Assembly: GCA_039881145.1 (NCBI GenBank)
Contig: JAYKKI010000006.1
Span: 23,310,501 to 23,374,500 of the forward strand
Length of the DNA: 64,000 nt
Direction: 5' to 3'
Source of the DNA: Druceiella hillmani
Taxonomy: Eukaryota; Arthropoda; Insecta; Lepidoptera; Hepialidae
The stretch's first letter is position 1. Every line of letters starts with the position of its first letter. The notes beneath the pieces are model-generated. The model worked only from the letters and a program-made list of their open reading frames with translations, searched no databases and was not told the origin of the DNA. This document shows positions 12,860-24,153 of the stretch, one piece after another. The position numbers and the translations under genes are program-made.

Positions 12860-15223
12860 TTAAGGATAGTTACATGGAATGCCAATGGGTTGACAGAAGG
12901 TAGACAAGAACTCGAACTATTTCTTAAAACGGAAAGAATTGACGTAGCCTTAATCTCTGAAACGAGGTTTACAAATAAAACGTATTTCAGTCTCAAAAAC
13001 TACAAGGTGTATACCACAAAACATCCCTCTGGCAATTCTCATGGCGGAACAGCAGTCATAATAAAACAGAACATCAAACATTATACCCTTGAAAAATACG
13101 AAACTGACAAAATTCAAGCTACCTCAGTTAGAATCCAGGACCATAGAACAGAAACAACCTTGACTGCAATTTACTGCCCGCCTAGACATTATATTATAAG
13201 TGATGACTACAAATCCTTCTTCAACGTGCTTGGAAATAGTTTCATATGCGGTGGTGATTGGAACGCCAAACACGTGTCATGGGGCTCCAGGCTAACACTA
13301 ACGAGGGGTCGAAACCTGTACGCTGCTCTAAATGAACTTCATCTTAAATATGTCTCACATGGTATTCCCACCTACTGGCCGTCTGATCAGGGAAAGGTGC
13401 CAGACCTGCTGGACTTTTTCATTGTCAGAATTATTGTATCTAGCCAGATAGACATAGAGGAATGCACAGACCTATCATCAGACCATACACCAGTGATACT
13501 CAACTACCACTACAAAGCGATTCTGACAGAGTATCCACAAATGTTATATAACCATAAAGCAGAATGGAATATTTACAAGACAATAATAACAGATTCAATA
13601 AGCCTGTGTCTGCCGCTGGAGAAGGAAGAGAACGTGGAAAAAGCTGTTGAATCTCTCAACAAGTTCATCCACCAGGCGGCAAAAGAATCAACATCCATCC
13701 TGAGACCTACTGAGCAAAACTGTCACTACTCCAAGCTCATAAAAGATAAAGTGTATGAAAGAAGACAACTGAGAAAAAAATGGCATACTACTCAATATCC
13801 CAGCGATAAAAAAGCATTTAACAAGGTTTCAGAAGAACTTAAACACATGATCCGTATAGCTGACAACGAACGTCTCCAAAATCAGCTGGCTCTCCTGTCT
13901 CCTAACAAAGATAGCAACTACTCACTTTGGAAGACAACAAAAATGCTAAAACGACCAAAAGTTCACATTCCACCTATAAAAGCCTCTCAATCGAAATGGG
14001 CAAGAACTGACAGTGAAAAGGCTCAGGTATTTTCGGAATACCTAAAAACTGTGTTCCACCCTTTACCTAGCAAAAACCCAGAACACGATAAGGAAGTCTT
14101 AGAGTATCTTCATTCGCCAATGCAAATGTGCCTACTACTAAACTGTGCCAGTCCTAAAGAAGTGTGGAGAGAAATATGGAAACTACCAGAGGGTAAAACG
14201 CCAGGTTACGTTTCAATCGACGCAAAACTACTGAAACAATTACCTAGAAAAAGAGTAGTTCTTATAACTGCAATCTTTAACGCCTGTTTAAGACTTGCTT
14301 TCTATCCCACCCAATGGAAAATTGCGCAAATAATAATGATCCCAAAACCAGGTAAACCTATCGACGAAGCGAGTTCCTATAGACCAATAAGCCTACTTTC
14401 CTTGCTGGGTAAACTGATGGAGAAGATATTGCTGACCAGGATGCGTACCTACCTACCAAATGCCGTTCCTGCTCATCAATTCGGTTTCCGGGAACATCAC
14501 GGCACCGTGGAGCAGATACATCGTATCATGGATACCATAAGCCGTACTTTAGAACATAAACACTACTGCTCGGCTGTCTTCTTAGACATTAGTCAAGCTT
14601 TTGACAGGGTATGGCACGAGGGACTCCTTTACAAGCTTAAAAAATTGTTACCACACTCCTTCTTCCCAATCTTCCTCTTCGAGGTAAAATATAACAATGA
14701 AACCTCACTTTTCAATACAGTCCAATCAGGAGTGCCACAAGAAAGTACACTAGGTCCTTTAATGTATCTGATCTTTACTGCAGATCTGCCAACGCACGCA
14801 GATACTCTAACAGCGACATATGCAGATGACACAGCGATTTTGTCAGTTCACAAGGATCCAACAGTAGCCTCAGCTAAACTACAAGACCATATTCACGAGG
14901 TAGAGAAGTGGCTAGACAATTGGCGTATCAAAGTTAATCAGGGAAAATCTATCCATGTCACCTTCACCCTTAGAAGATAAACCTGTCCCCCAATAAAAAT
15001 CCACAATGCAATTATACCACAAGCGGAAGATGCTAAATATCTGGGTATGCGTCTAGATAGAAGACTTACCTGGAGAAAGCATATTTGGACTAAACGCAAA
15101 CAGCTGGACATAAAGCTCAGATCGATGTATTGGCTCACAGGTCCTAAATCGAGACTTACGCGGGAAAGCAAACTAGCCATCTACAAGTATATCCTAAAAC
15201 CAATCTGGACATACGGGATAACT
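12860..15223 (+). pseudogene. LINE ORF2: endonuclease plus reverse transcriptase, one nonsense codon and a lost C-terminus
   Basis: The N-terminal domain is an exonuclease-endonuclease-phosphatase fold endonuclease. WNANG is at 12,875-12,889, ISETRF with the catalytic Glu is at about 12,959, then come YCPPRH, GGDWNAKH, PDLLDFF and SSDHTPV; all expected catalytic positions look intact. The RT follows: GKTPGY, YRPISLLS, FLDISQAFDRVW (first Asp at 14,585), SGVPQES (family usually SGVPQGS) and YADD at 14,819-14,830. The frame is stopped by a single TAA at 14,978-14,980. Past it the same frame continues with KYLGMRLDRRLTW (about 15,035 onward) and LKPIWTYG, then degenerates near 15,220. No in-frame ATG lies before WNANG, so translation probably depended on ORF1 coupling. 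It is a fairly young but dead copy: it nicked and reverse-transcribed DNA in its intact form. Confidence 0.92.
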
Positions 15224-16269
15224 CGCCTAAACGGGGTCCTTCTGACCACAAACGACATTAACTTCAACGGATTGGCCCATTGTGTCAACACACAGATTGC
15301 CAAGTTACAGACAAATAAATTTCGCGCAGTAGTAAAATGTACTATTAACTATTACACGAAATAGTTTTCACTCTGGAAAAAAGGGAATATAAAGGAACAA
15401 AAAATTTAAAACAGCAATGTTTTTTTCAGTGAGCAATTTTTTCGTCAAATCATCAATTACTATCTACTTTTTTACATAATTTTGTTGACATATAATTACA
15501 TTCGCGGGCGGAGTCGCCACTGTATTGATGTTGGCCGCCACTGTATTTATTTTATTTGAAGGCGGATCTACCCGCAGTGATTTATTATTAAACTAAATAA
15601 AAAAAACTTCGTTTAAATTTTTGCCGTCTTTTGTCCTCGCCACACCTTTAATATATAAATAATTTTGGAATAATACTACGATACAAGATAAAAAATTTCA
15701 ATGTATCAAAATAATTTAAGTCGGGAAAAAAGTTAAGTGAAAATCTCCATTAGCGCGTTTCACATAAAACAAGCTAAAATATTAACAGAAACCTATTACA
15801 TAGTTGCCATACTTAACTATGTTATTAATATACATTATATAATGTATTTCATTCACATAAATCTTGGTATCGCACAAATAATGAAAATGTTTTAGAAATA
15901 ATTAAAGTCGCGCACTGATATTTTTCTATAATTAGTATAATCAAATATAACAATATCTCGGGAAAGGAAATCTATAACCGAATTTAGTTGTCTTCACTTA
16001 AAGAATACATCGGTTTCATAGGCAACCATCCATATATTGAAATACAAAAATTGTTTCGTGGGAAAACACTATTTTAACCTAATCCGGTCCTTATTAAGGT
16101 TTCAAGCGTACATTTATTACCCAACCTCACAATAATTTAGATTTAATTTGGAACATTATTGTGAGTTGAAACCAAATACGGTAAGTTTGTCATTTTTAAT
16201 TTTAGGTAATAGCTAGTACAATAATAAAAGAAAAAGATCGGCAATAGGGAGAGGTGGAGGAAGGAGAAC

Positions 16270-16320
16270 TATATAAGTCGTATATATGTCGGAGCGCGCG
16301 CCGAAATCAGTTTTTGCCGA
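16270..16320 (+). promoter_or_regulatory. core promoter of unit A (TATA plus Inr)
   Basis: TATATAAG at 16,270-16,277, with a second TATATATG at 16,281-16,288, is followed by the arthropod initiator TCAGTT at 16,307-16,312. If the A at 16,309 is the start site, the two TATA motifs begin at -39 and -28. The block CCGAAATCAGTTTTTGCCGA is identical in unit C (34,565-34,584) although the surrounding DNA has diverged. The region is locally GC-rich (GGAGCGCGCG). That transcription starts here is inferred, not seen. Confidence 0.6.
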
Positions 16321-16658
16321 GCAATCGTCGAAGTCACACCATGCCGCGTGGTGTCTGACGTTCGTTATATTTTCCGATTCGTTTTGTTGCACGGATATTA
16401 TGTGATTCTGTTATATTCTATACGTATATTGTGCCACTTATATTTACTATTGGGTTAGCTGTTGCCGTGTGTAAATTTTAACATTAATATAAATTCTAAA
16501 TTCTTGTAATTATGTGCTCAGAATTCAGAAGTTGCATAAATACGCGTGCTGTCAGACTTGTGAGTGCATTGTGCGAGGGTTAATATATAACCCTTACCAT
16601 ATCGGTGAAGTGTACGTAAATAAAGTGATAAGTGATAATAAATACAAACGGGATCACA

Positions 16659-16745
16659 TGATCCAAGTTGAAAAATATGGAGAAAATGAATCTGGATCAA
16701 TCGTGAGAGGAATAAAGCACGACGAGCTTTTTGGCGCCACATGAA
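16659..16745 (+). promoter_or_regulatory. upstream ORF in the unit A leader
   Basis: ATG at 16,659 opens a 28-codon uORF (MIQVEKYGENESGSIV...) whose TGA overlaps the exon start codon in the string ACATGA. In units B and C the same ATG is present (CATGATC), but the frame ends earlier and its sequence is not conserved. It is therefore more likely leader sequence than a protein. If translated it would compete with the downstream start. Confidence 0.35.
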
Positions 16746-16849
16746 TCCTTCACGTTCTTCTGCACGAATACGCACACGTTCAACAACATCAGAGGTGGCC
16801 GCATTGGGTACTAGTTTTAATCAATTGGCAGAATCGTTCGATGGACATG
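16741..16849 (+). CDS. first coding exon of an unrecognised repeated gene, copy A
   Basis: ATG at 16,741 starts a 36-codon frame (MNPSRSSARIRTRSTT...) that ends in a phase-1 5' splice site, CATG|GTGAGT, at 16,850. Copy C keeps the same frame and donor. Relative to B and C this copy has lost 24 bp, exactly eight codons, in the middle, which keeps the frame. The peptide is basic and Ser/Thr-rich at the start and ends with SFNQLAESFDGH, a short amphipathic stretch. The start is chosen because it is shared by all three copies and lies just after the leader. I recognise no family, and no matching second exon could be identified in the unit. It may be the 5' exon of a real gene family, of a large mobile element, or of a non-coding transcript that once coded. 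Confidence 0.5.
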
Positions 16850-18278
16850 GTGAGTCAACTATTTTTTTCTAAACGTCTTAGTTTAACTCTAACATGCATA
16901 ATGTAACTAACTAATCTGGTTATAAATCTTAATGACTTATAGAAAATTGTTTTAAAGGCGACACTGGCATATGATTGAACGATTGGACAACAAATTATTG
17001 TTCGTAGGGTAGTTTTGAAAAGGAATTTAAACCTTGACATCGCAAATATTTTGTACCAAACAAAAAATAAAAATTGCGCACGTTTTACTTTACATCCAAG
17101 GTTACCGGTTTATTGTTGTATCTAATTCTGATTATCGTTTCCTTTCAGTAACTTGACATTTCTATTAATTTAAGGAGAAATGTAGCTCGCTTGAGTCATT
17201 AATTAAAAAAATTTCATAAATTAAATACTTAAAACTTATCATATATTTCTTCTTTATACTTTTCCTATGTTAAATGTGTAATGTCTAACGATGAATTTTT
17301 GAAATTTGTGAAACTAGTAAGGAACATACGAATTTGAAGACATTTTTCGTGAATATTTTTATATTATTCCATATCGATATTTTTATACTATGTAACCATA
17401 AGCTGCAAAACATTTTTCGAGATACACCATTTTTAATGCATATCTTTTATATCCGTAAATTATTAAAATATCATTCGGTTTAAACTACATTTCGGGATAA
17501 ACTATAAAAACACCCGAATATTTTATAAACTATTTAGTGTTCGAAAAAATATAATATCTGTTGGACCAATAACATCTATGTATACAAACAGTACATTTCG
17601 GCAACGTATAACATAACAATCCTGCTGGTTCGATTGAATATTATTAAGCTTTTTGAATGATTTTTCCATAAAATGAGTAATTTCAACTTAAGTTAGCTTT
17701 TTATTGACCATTATGTCCTGTGCGATATTTAAAGTACAAATCGACAATAAAAATTAACCAAAATACATTAACAATGTACTAGATAATATAATATAATTTC
17801 AGCAAGTTTACATAAATATTGAATTATTAACTTTCATTGGACCTTCGAAATGACTTAATACGACCGGTTCTTGAGTCAACATTGACCGTAGTATTGTATT
17901 TATATGTGATTACTGAGAAAGTCGTGTGAATTTGCGCCATATTTTTTGCATTCTTTGTTCCATTAAATTTAGTAAGTAATGAAAATAAAATCCAATACAA
18001 TAATTTAGGTTATTTTATTAATCAGATGCAATCAAATGAAGGTATACTATTTAATGGAAGGGAATACGATATTTATAAATTTACAGGTATCTTAATTTTC
18101 TTAATTCACTCGTAGTTACAATGGGTATATGAAAATATTGTTTTTGGAATGTTGTTTACCTTATAAACTTTTCCAATCAAGACAAATCAAATTCGTTCCA
18201 TTATCAGTTTTAGCACATAATCTACAGTAGTATTTTTATTAAACTATTTAAATGCTATTGCTATTAAATTATTTGTAT

Positions 18279-18470
18279 TTAAGCAAACATATTGCAAATT
18301 GTATCTTTCATACACATAAAAATATCGGCGAATGTCTCAAAATTATAACATTTGGAACCATTCTCATAGTTTTTCGGTAAACTTCCCATAAACGTGATTT
18401 TAGTCATAATTTTGAGTTTAGTAGTTTCTAGGAAAGAGGGAAGCGGGAGGGAAACATATTTTTTGTACAT
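18279..18470 (-). CDS. minus-strand open frame shared with unit C (unknown, possibly not coding)
   Basis: A 63-codon minus-strand frame (MYKKYVSLPLPSFLETTK...) ends in CNMFA plus stop. The same frame is open in unit C (36,527-36,781) with the same stop position and one in-frame 3-bp difference. The homology continues upstream of this ATG (FFHDVGSSGSTGVEN in this copy, FFHNFGSGGSIGVK in C). Comparing 62 codons by eye I count about 17 amino-acid-changing and 3 silent differences, which is what neutral drift would give. The open frame may therefore be luck or an old coding exon no longer under selection. No family recognised. Confidence 0.25.
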   Translation of the reverse strand: MYKKYVSLPLPSFLETTKLKIMTKITFMGSLPKNYENGSKCYNFETFADIFMCMKDTICNMFA

Positions 18471-19309
18471 ATTTTCAACACCTGTAGAACCACTTGACCC
18501 GACATCATGGAAAAATTGTTCTAAATTAAACTTGCTCTTTCATTTAAAATGAATGAATATGCAATGCACGAAATTTAAAAAAAATAGATTTTGCTTGTAT
18601 TTAATTTGTTCTTTTAAAATTTTCAAATTAATATTCCTGAGTGTTTACTACCAAGTACTGTGATATATATGGAGTAACAAGCATGCCAAGTTTACAGGCG
18701 TTTTCGTCCAGCGGTTTCTGAGAAAAGATTCTCCATAATTTTTAACTATATTTCTCCTCCTTATTTTCTGAGTCTATAATTCGCACATAAATATTTTTGT
18801 TTGCCTATTGAAATATGTAAGAGTCGATATGCCTCACATCGTATGTAATTTCTAGTTTCTATGTTAGATCGTTTAAGAGAAAAATGACTACCATAGAGGG
18901 ACAAATGTTAAGCTTTTTTTTCTTTCGAGTTATAGAAAAATAGCGATTTAGAAGAAACCCCACTATATAGTAAGGCAATTAAAAAAAACTATGTTTTTTA
19001 TGCGTTTTTACCGCAGTATTCAATGCTCTTTTTAATTTTGAATTATAAGGGAATACAAGAACAAGCTTGGTATTTTACAACATGGCATTACGTTAATTTT
19101 TCGATAGTTCTTCATTATTGTACAATCACATCGAAATTTATTTAAACGGGGCTAACTTTTTTGGTCGAAGTTCAATAAGGCTTTCAATGCATTCAAAAAA
19201 TTTCAATCTAAAACTAACATACCAAATTAGTAAACGAAAAAAAATGTATTTAAAATCAATATAAGGAAAAATATTGTATTTATTTCGAAATATCAAACAA
19301 AACATCCAA

Positions 19310-20980
19310 CAGCGGGTTTGGGTTGTGATGGCTTGGGTTGGGTCGTATGGCTTGGGTTTTGATTGGGCTTGGTTGCTTCGGATTTGGTTGCATCGGGTAT
19401 GGTTGCTTTGGATTTGGTGGCTTCCGATTTGCTTTGGTTTTGGTTGTTTTGTGTTTGGTTGCTTTGTGTTTGGTTGCTTTGTGTTTGGTTGCTTTGTGTT
19501 TGGTTGCTTTGTGTTTGGTTGCTTTGTGTTTGGTTGCTTTGTGTTTGGTTGCTTTGTGTTTGGTTGCTTTGTGTTTGGTTGCTTTGAGTTTGGTTGCTTT
19601 GAGTTTGGTTGCTTTGAGTTTGGTTGCTTTGAGTTTGGTTGCTTTGAGTTTGGTTGCTTTGAGTTTGGTTGCTTTGAGTTTGGTTGCTTTGAGTTTGGTT
19701 GCTTTGAGTTTGGTTGCTTTGAGTTTGGTTGCTTTGAGTTTGGTTGCTTTGAGTTTGGTTGCTTTGAGTTTGGTTGCTTTGGGTTTGGTTGCTTGGCTTG
19801 TTGGGTTGGTTGCTTCCGATTAAGTTTCTTTGGATTTTCTTTGGGTTTGATTTTGGTTGGTTTGGGTTTTATTTTGGTTACTTTGGTTTGGCTGCTTCGG
19901 TTTTTTTTTGCTTTGGGTTTGGTTGCTTTGGGTTTGGTTGCTTTGGGTTTGGTTGCTTTGGGTTTGGTTGCTTTGGGTTTGGTTGCTTCGGGTTTGGTTG
20001 CTTCGGATTTGGTTGCTTCGGATTTGGTTGCTTCGGGTTTGGTTGCTTCGGGTTTGGTTGCTTCGGGTTTGGTTGCTTCGGGTTTGGTTGCTTCGGATTT
20101 GGTTGCTTCGGGTTTGGTTGCTTCGGGTTTGGTTGCTTCGGGTTTGGTTGCTTCGGGTTTGGTTGCTTCGGGTTTGGTTGCTTCCGGTTTGCTTGCTTCC
20201 GGTTTGCTTGCTTCCGGTTTGCATGCTTCCGGTTTGCTTGCTTCCGGTTTGCTTGCTTCCGGTTTGGTTGCTTCCGGTTTGGTTGCTTCCGGTTTGGTTG
20301 CTTCCGGTACGGTTGCTTCCGGTACGGTTGCTTCGGGTACGGTTGCTTCGGGTACGGTTGCTTCGGGTACGGTTGCTTCGGGTACGGTTGCTTCGGGTAC
20401 GGTTGCTTCGGGTACGGTTGCTTCGGGTACGGTTGCTTCGGGTACGGTTGCTTCGGGTACGGTTGCTTCGGGTACGGTTGCTTCGGGTACGGTTGCTTTT
20501 ATTTTCGTTACTATGGCTTTGGCTTCTTTGGGTTTCGTTGCTTTGGGTTGCGTTTTCTTGGTGTTTCGTTTGCTTTGTGTTGCGTTTTCTTTGTGTTGAG
20601 TTTGCTTTGTGTTGCGTTTTCTTTGTGTTGAGTTTGCTCTGTGTTGCGTTTGCTTTTTGTTGCGTTTGCTCTGTGTTGCGTTTGCTTTTTATTGCGTTTG
20701 CTTTGTTTTGCGTTTGCTTAGTGTTGCGTTTACTTTGTGTTGCCTTTACTTTGAGTTGCGTTTACTTTGTGTTGCCTTTACTTTGAGTTGCGTTTGCTTT
20801 GTGTTGAGTTTGCGTTGTGTTGCTTTTACTTAGTGTTGCGTTTGCTTTGTGTTGATTTTACTTTAGGTTCCTTTTGCTTTCGGTTGCGTTTGGTTTGGGT
20901 TGGGTTTGCTTTGGGTTGAGCTTGTTTTGGGTTAGACGGTGTTGAGTTGGTTTAGGATTGCTTTGGTTTTTTGGCTTTGT
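19310..20980 (+). repeat. 15-bp G/T-rich minisatellite in unit A
   Basis: The array has a strict 15-bp period from about 19,436 to 20,505 (unit GGTTTGGTTGCTTNG), with a degenerate gap at 19,790-19,915. From 20,510 to about 20,900 it passes into a looser 16-17-bp unit (CGTTTGCTTTGTGTTG). Variants occur in blocks: GCTTTGTGTTT (19,446-19,580), GCTTTGAGTTT (19,581-19,775), GCTTTGGGTTT (19,912-19,984), GCTTCGGGTTT (to about 20,180), TTCCGGTTTGCTTGC (to about 20,260), and TTCGGGTACGGTTGC (20,330-20,500). Because the period is a multiple of three and few units contain T-A combinations, several plus frames and one minus frame are stop-free. These long open frames (for example CFGFG, LVASG or NQTRS repeats) are a consequence of the repeat and not evidence of a protein. 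Confidence 0.97.
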
Positions 20981-23900
20981 TTTGTGTCAAGTTTGGTCCG
21001 GTTTGGTTTAGTTATATCAATTAGTAGTTTTTACCCGTAACAGACAAGTATAAGATAATATAAGAAGTTTTGTTAATGTTATTACATCCCCTTATATAAT
21101 ATCTTATATAATTTCAAGCTACACACATACGGCAACAATTTTATTAGATTTATATTCCTTTTATCCCATAGTCGATAAAAATATTTAAATTATTCATGGT
21201 TTATTATAAAATACTATATTAAAGTAGTGGTAATTGAATAAGTTTAGTATATGTTAATTGAATAAGTGGACCTATTTACTGTTCAGATATATTATTGCAA
21301 TATTTTAACAAGTATAAAAAGAAAACAGAAACATTGAAACCGGCTTCATTTTCTGGGTCACTATCAAGTCTTTAAAATACATAGTTTTAATATTATCCGA
21401 AATAAGAGATAATTTTTGAGGTTAATTAAGACTATTCTATTCCTTTATTCCGAATTAATCATGTAACTATGATTTGCAAACACGAAGCTCAAAAAATATA
21501 TGTATTTAGTATGCTAAACCCTAACGAAAATTTTAACCCGGCCACTTGTTTTTACCTGATTTTATAAATGGCTTTAATAATTTTTCCCCACATGAATATT
21601 GAACATTCACAAAATTAACATTTTCTCTAAATAAATATAAAATAACGTAAGAAAAAACAACAAAAGAAAATAAGAAAAACAATAGGAAATTACGTCGGAG
21701 GTTACTTTTTCGATACATTTTTCCTTTTAATATATACATTTTCACACAATTTTTGGCTAAGTTTGCATGTAATTTCCGTTTTATTATCTTCAATTTGTCA
21801 TTAAAAGATAAAGCCAAAAGAATTGTGGGTAGATTCTCAAAAACTAAGGTGAGAAATTGACTGAATATATGGTGTACTTTTTTATGATTGTGAGGGAAAC
21901 GTTGGTGGGTGCCTGCCAAAACAGGGTCTCATTTTAAGTATTATCATTTCTCATCTCGCATGATAATTTTAATACATATAACAAAATGGTATGTTTGCGA
22001 GTGCACTACTCAAAAAGTTTCACAGCGATCTGCTTATAACGACGGTAATGTCCCAATAAACTGATATAAATTTTGTGTCTACCATATTAAATCTTGTAGT
22101 ACTTATTTATTTTTTTGGTTTCCGTACCTCTAAAAGAAAAACGGGATCCTAAAAACATCACTAATTTATTTTTTCCAACGTGGAAACTTGAAATTTGGCA
22201 TTATAATACATCATAATATCCGCACGTATACGTAGAATATATTATTGCAATAAAATATATTAATTTTCAAAATTTTAGGGGTAATTTAAGCAATCAAATT
22301 ATCTTCAAATTCCATATCCGTTATGAAAAATCGTTTGAAAAGGCTAGTTATATCTTTCAAAAACAAATATATTGAATATTTTCTATAAACAAAAAAATGT
22401 GCTCCCTTCACTTATTTCCAAAACAACTCGATTTAAATAGATAAAAATAGGGTTTTTGAAAACCTACGTAATGATTGTAGGATAAGTGTAGTGATGATTC
22501 TAGATGTCATAATATAAATCTGCACTATAAATCGTAATATAAATCTGCACTAACGCAGGAACGCGTTTCTGAAAAATTCATTTGACAATATATTTACGTT
22601 TTGAACAATTAATATTTGTTACACTACTATAAAATTAACCGTAAATTAAAGTAACAAACTTCGGTAGTGCGAGTTCTCTCGTATTTGACACGTTTTTGCG
22701 CATCTTTTTGAATAGCCATACCTTTTTAAAATTCCTTATTTGAATCAAAATACTAGCCCATGTTAATTAATATTTCATTGATTGTGAAATTTTTGAATGA
22801 AAATTCGCCGTGCCCTAAAATAATGTTGCGTTCATTAACTTCCCAATCTTACACATTTTTCCCAATTTTTACAATCTTACACATATCACCTATATTTGGA
22901 TATTTGCTTTTATTTAATTTCAAATCAATAAAAAAAAAATTTTTCAACCAGTCATACCATCATTCATTTAAATTACAGTAAAATATTGAAACTCAAGCGA
23001 CTCTATGCACAAAACGAACTTCCAACACTTTTATTTTAAATTAACGGACACTTTTTTGGACAAATTGTAACTGTGCCTTATCGTTGTTTCATAATTATAC
23101 ATAAAAATGACCTTTCCTAAAAACTTATCTTATATTGCAATTAATTATGAATAACGCAAAGAAAAGCTACGAAAACAGTAAAATAATGAACTAATTACGG
23201 GATCTACTCGCAGTTATTTATTTTTAATCATAAATAAAAAATACTTCGTTTAAATTTTTGCAGTCTCTTGTCCTCACCATACCTTTAATGTTTTAATAAT
23301 TTTTGAATAATTCTACCGTATAAACTAAGAAATTCGAATTTATCAAAATAAAAGTTATAATAAAATCTTCCTTAGCGCATTTCACATAAAACACGCGAAA
23401 ATATTAACTGAAATCTATTACATAGTTATTACACTTAACTATGACATTAATGTACATTAAATAATGTATTTCATTCACATAAATCTTGGTATCACATCGC
23501 ACAAATAATGAAAAAGTTTTAAGAAAAACTTAAACTCGCGCAATAATATTTTCCATAATTAGTATAATAAAATGTAACAATATTTCAGGAAAGGGAATCT
23601 TTAATCGAATTTAGACGTCTTCTCTTTAAGAATACATCAGTTTCATAGGCAACCAATCAAATATTGAAATACAAAAATAGTTTCATGGAAAACACTATTG
23701 TAACCTAATCTGGTCGCTATTAAATTTTCAAGCGAACAGTTATTACCAAACCTCACAATAATTTAGATTTAATTTAGAACATTATTTTGAGTTGAAACCA
23801 AATACGTTAAGTTTTTTTCATTTTCAAAATTTTATATAACAAAAGAAAAGATCGAGAATATGGGGGTGGAGGGGATAACGCTACTGGCTTACATGATCAA

Positions 23901-24020
23901 TATGGGATCACATGATCAAAATGAGATCACATGATCAAAGTTAAAAGATCAGGAGAAAATGAATCTTGATCTAGGCCCGAGACAAAAAAAACTAAAGCAC
24001 GACGAACTGTTTGACGTCAC

Positions 24021-24153
24021 ATGAATCCTTTATGTTCTTCCGCACGAATACACACACGTTAAACAACACCAGAGCAGGATGCTTCCATTTCGATGACGAC
24101 AACTGCATTGAACACTTATTTAAATCAATTGGCAGAATCCTTCGATGAATATG
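24021..24153 (+). pseudogene. first coding exon, copy B, broken
   Basis: This copy aligns with the exon copies at 16,741 and 35,079 and has the same 133-bp length as copy C. Codon 14 is TAA (24,060-24,062) and the splice donor has changed from GTGAGT to GTTAGT. The C-terminal part LNQLAESFDEY is otherwise well kept. With the promoter deleted just upstream (the sequence jumps from the conserved upstream region to the distal leader near 23,880), this copy is inactive by several independent signs. Confidence 0.75.

Larger units (their letters stand above)
12389..15315 (+). mobile_element. Jockey-like non-LTR retrotransposon (LINE), truncated at both ends
   Basis: The element carries the tail of a zinc-knuckle ORF1 followed by an ORF2 with an apurinic-type endonuclease and a reverse transcriptase, all on the plus strand. 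It begins inside ORF1 at about 12,389, where the sequence shared with units B (25,540) and C (41,010) stops. It ends at about 15,315 inside the region just after the RT, so the ORF2 C-terminus, 3' UTR and any poly(A) are missing. No clear target-site duplication is visible because the two flanks belong to different parts of the large unit. Its base composition (about 40% GC) differs clearly from the host DNA. Jockey-clade assignment rests on the CCHC ORF1, the EN and RT motifs and the lack of a visible RNase H. Confidence 0.93.
15316..23120 (+). repeat. large tandem unit, copy A (with promoter, exon and 15-bp minisatellite)
   Basis: Unit A aligns with C at 32,324 onward (AAATTTCGC then CAGTAGTAAAA), with B from 23,200 (GGATCTACYCGCAG) and with 0 in its middle part. 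It contains, in order, the upstream region (15,316-16,265), promoter, 5' UTR and exon (16,270-16,849), an AT-rich stretch to about 19,300 shared with C, the minisatellite (19,310-20,980), and a right part (21,027-23,120) shared with B (29,128-32,050). Relative to units 0, B and C it lacks the segment between the anchor at about 19,290 and the minisatellite, equivalent to 39,370-43,510. Its right end (AACTTATCTTATATTGCAA at 23,121) passes straight into unit B, which shows a head-to-tail arrangement. Confidence 0.85.

Noticed and set aside
16332..16337. Downstream promoter element AGTCAC in unit A
   Set aside because: It fits the DPE consensus but lies 4 bp away from the required +28 position and is not conserved in unit C.
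16514..16744. 76-codon open frame across the unit A leader
   Set aside because: It begins without an ATG and has stops and frameshifts at the equivalent place in units B and C. It is best read as leader sequence with uORFs.
19274..20786. Open frames of up to 441 codons (CFGFG, LVASG, VWLLR and, on the minus strand, NQTRS repeats)
   Set aside because: The 15-bp period is a multiple of three and the G/T-rich unit has no stop in several frames at once, so the frames follow from the repeat. No start context, no flanking conserved sequence and several overlapping frames equally open.
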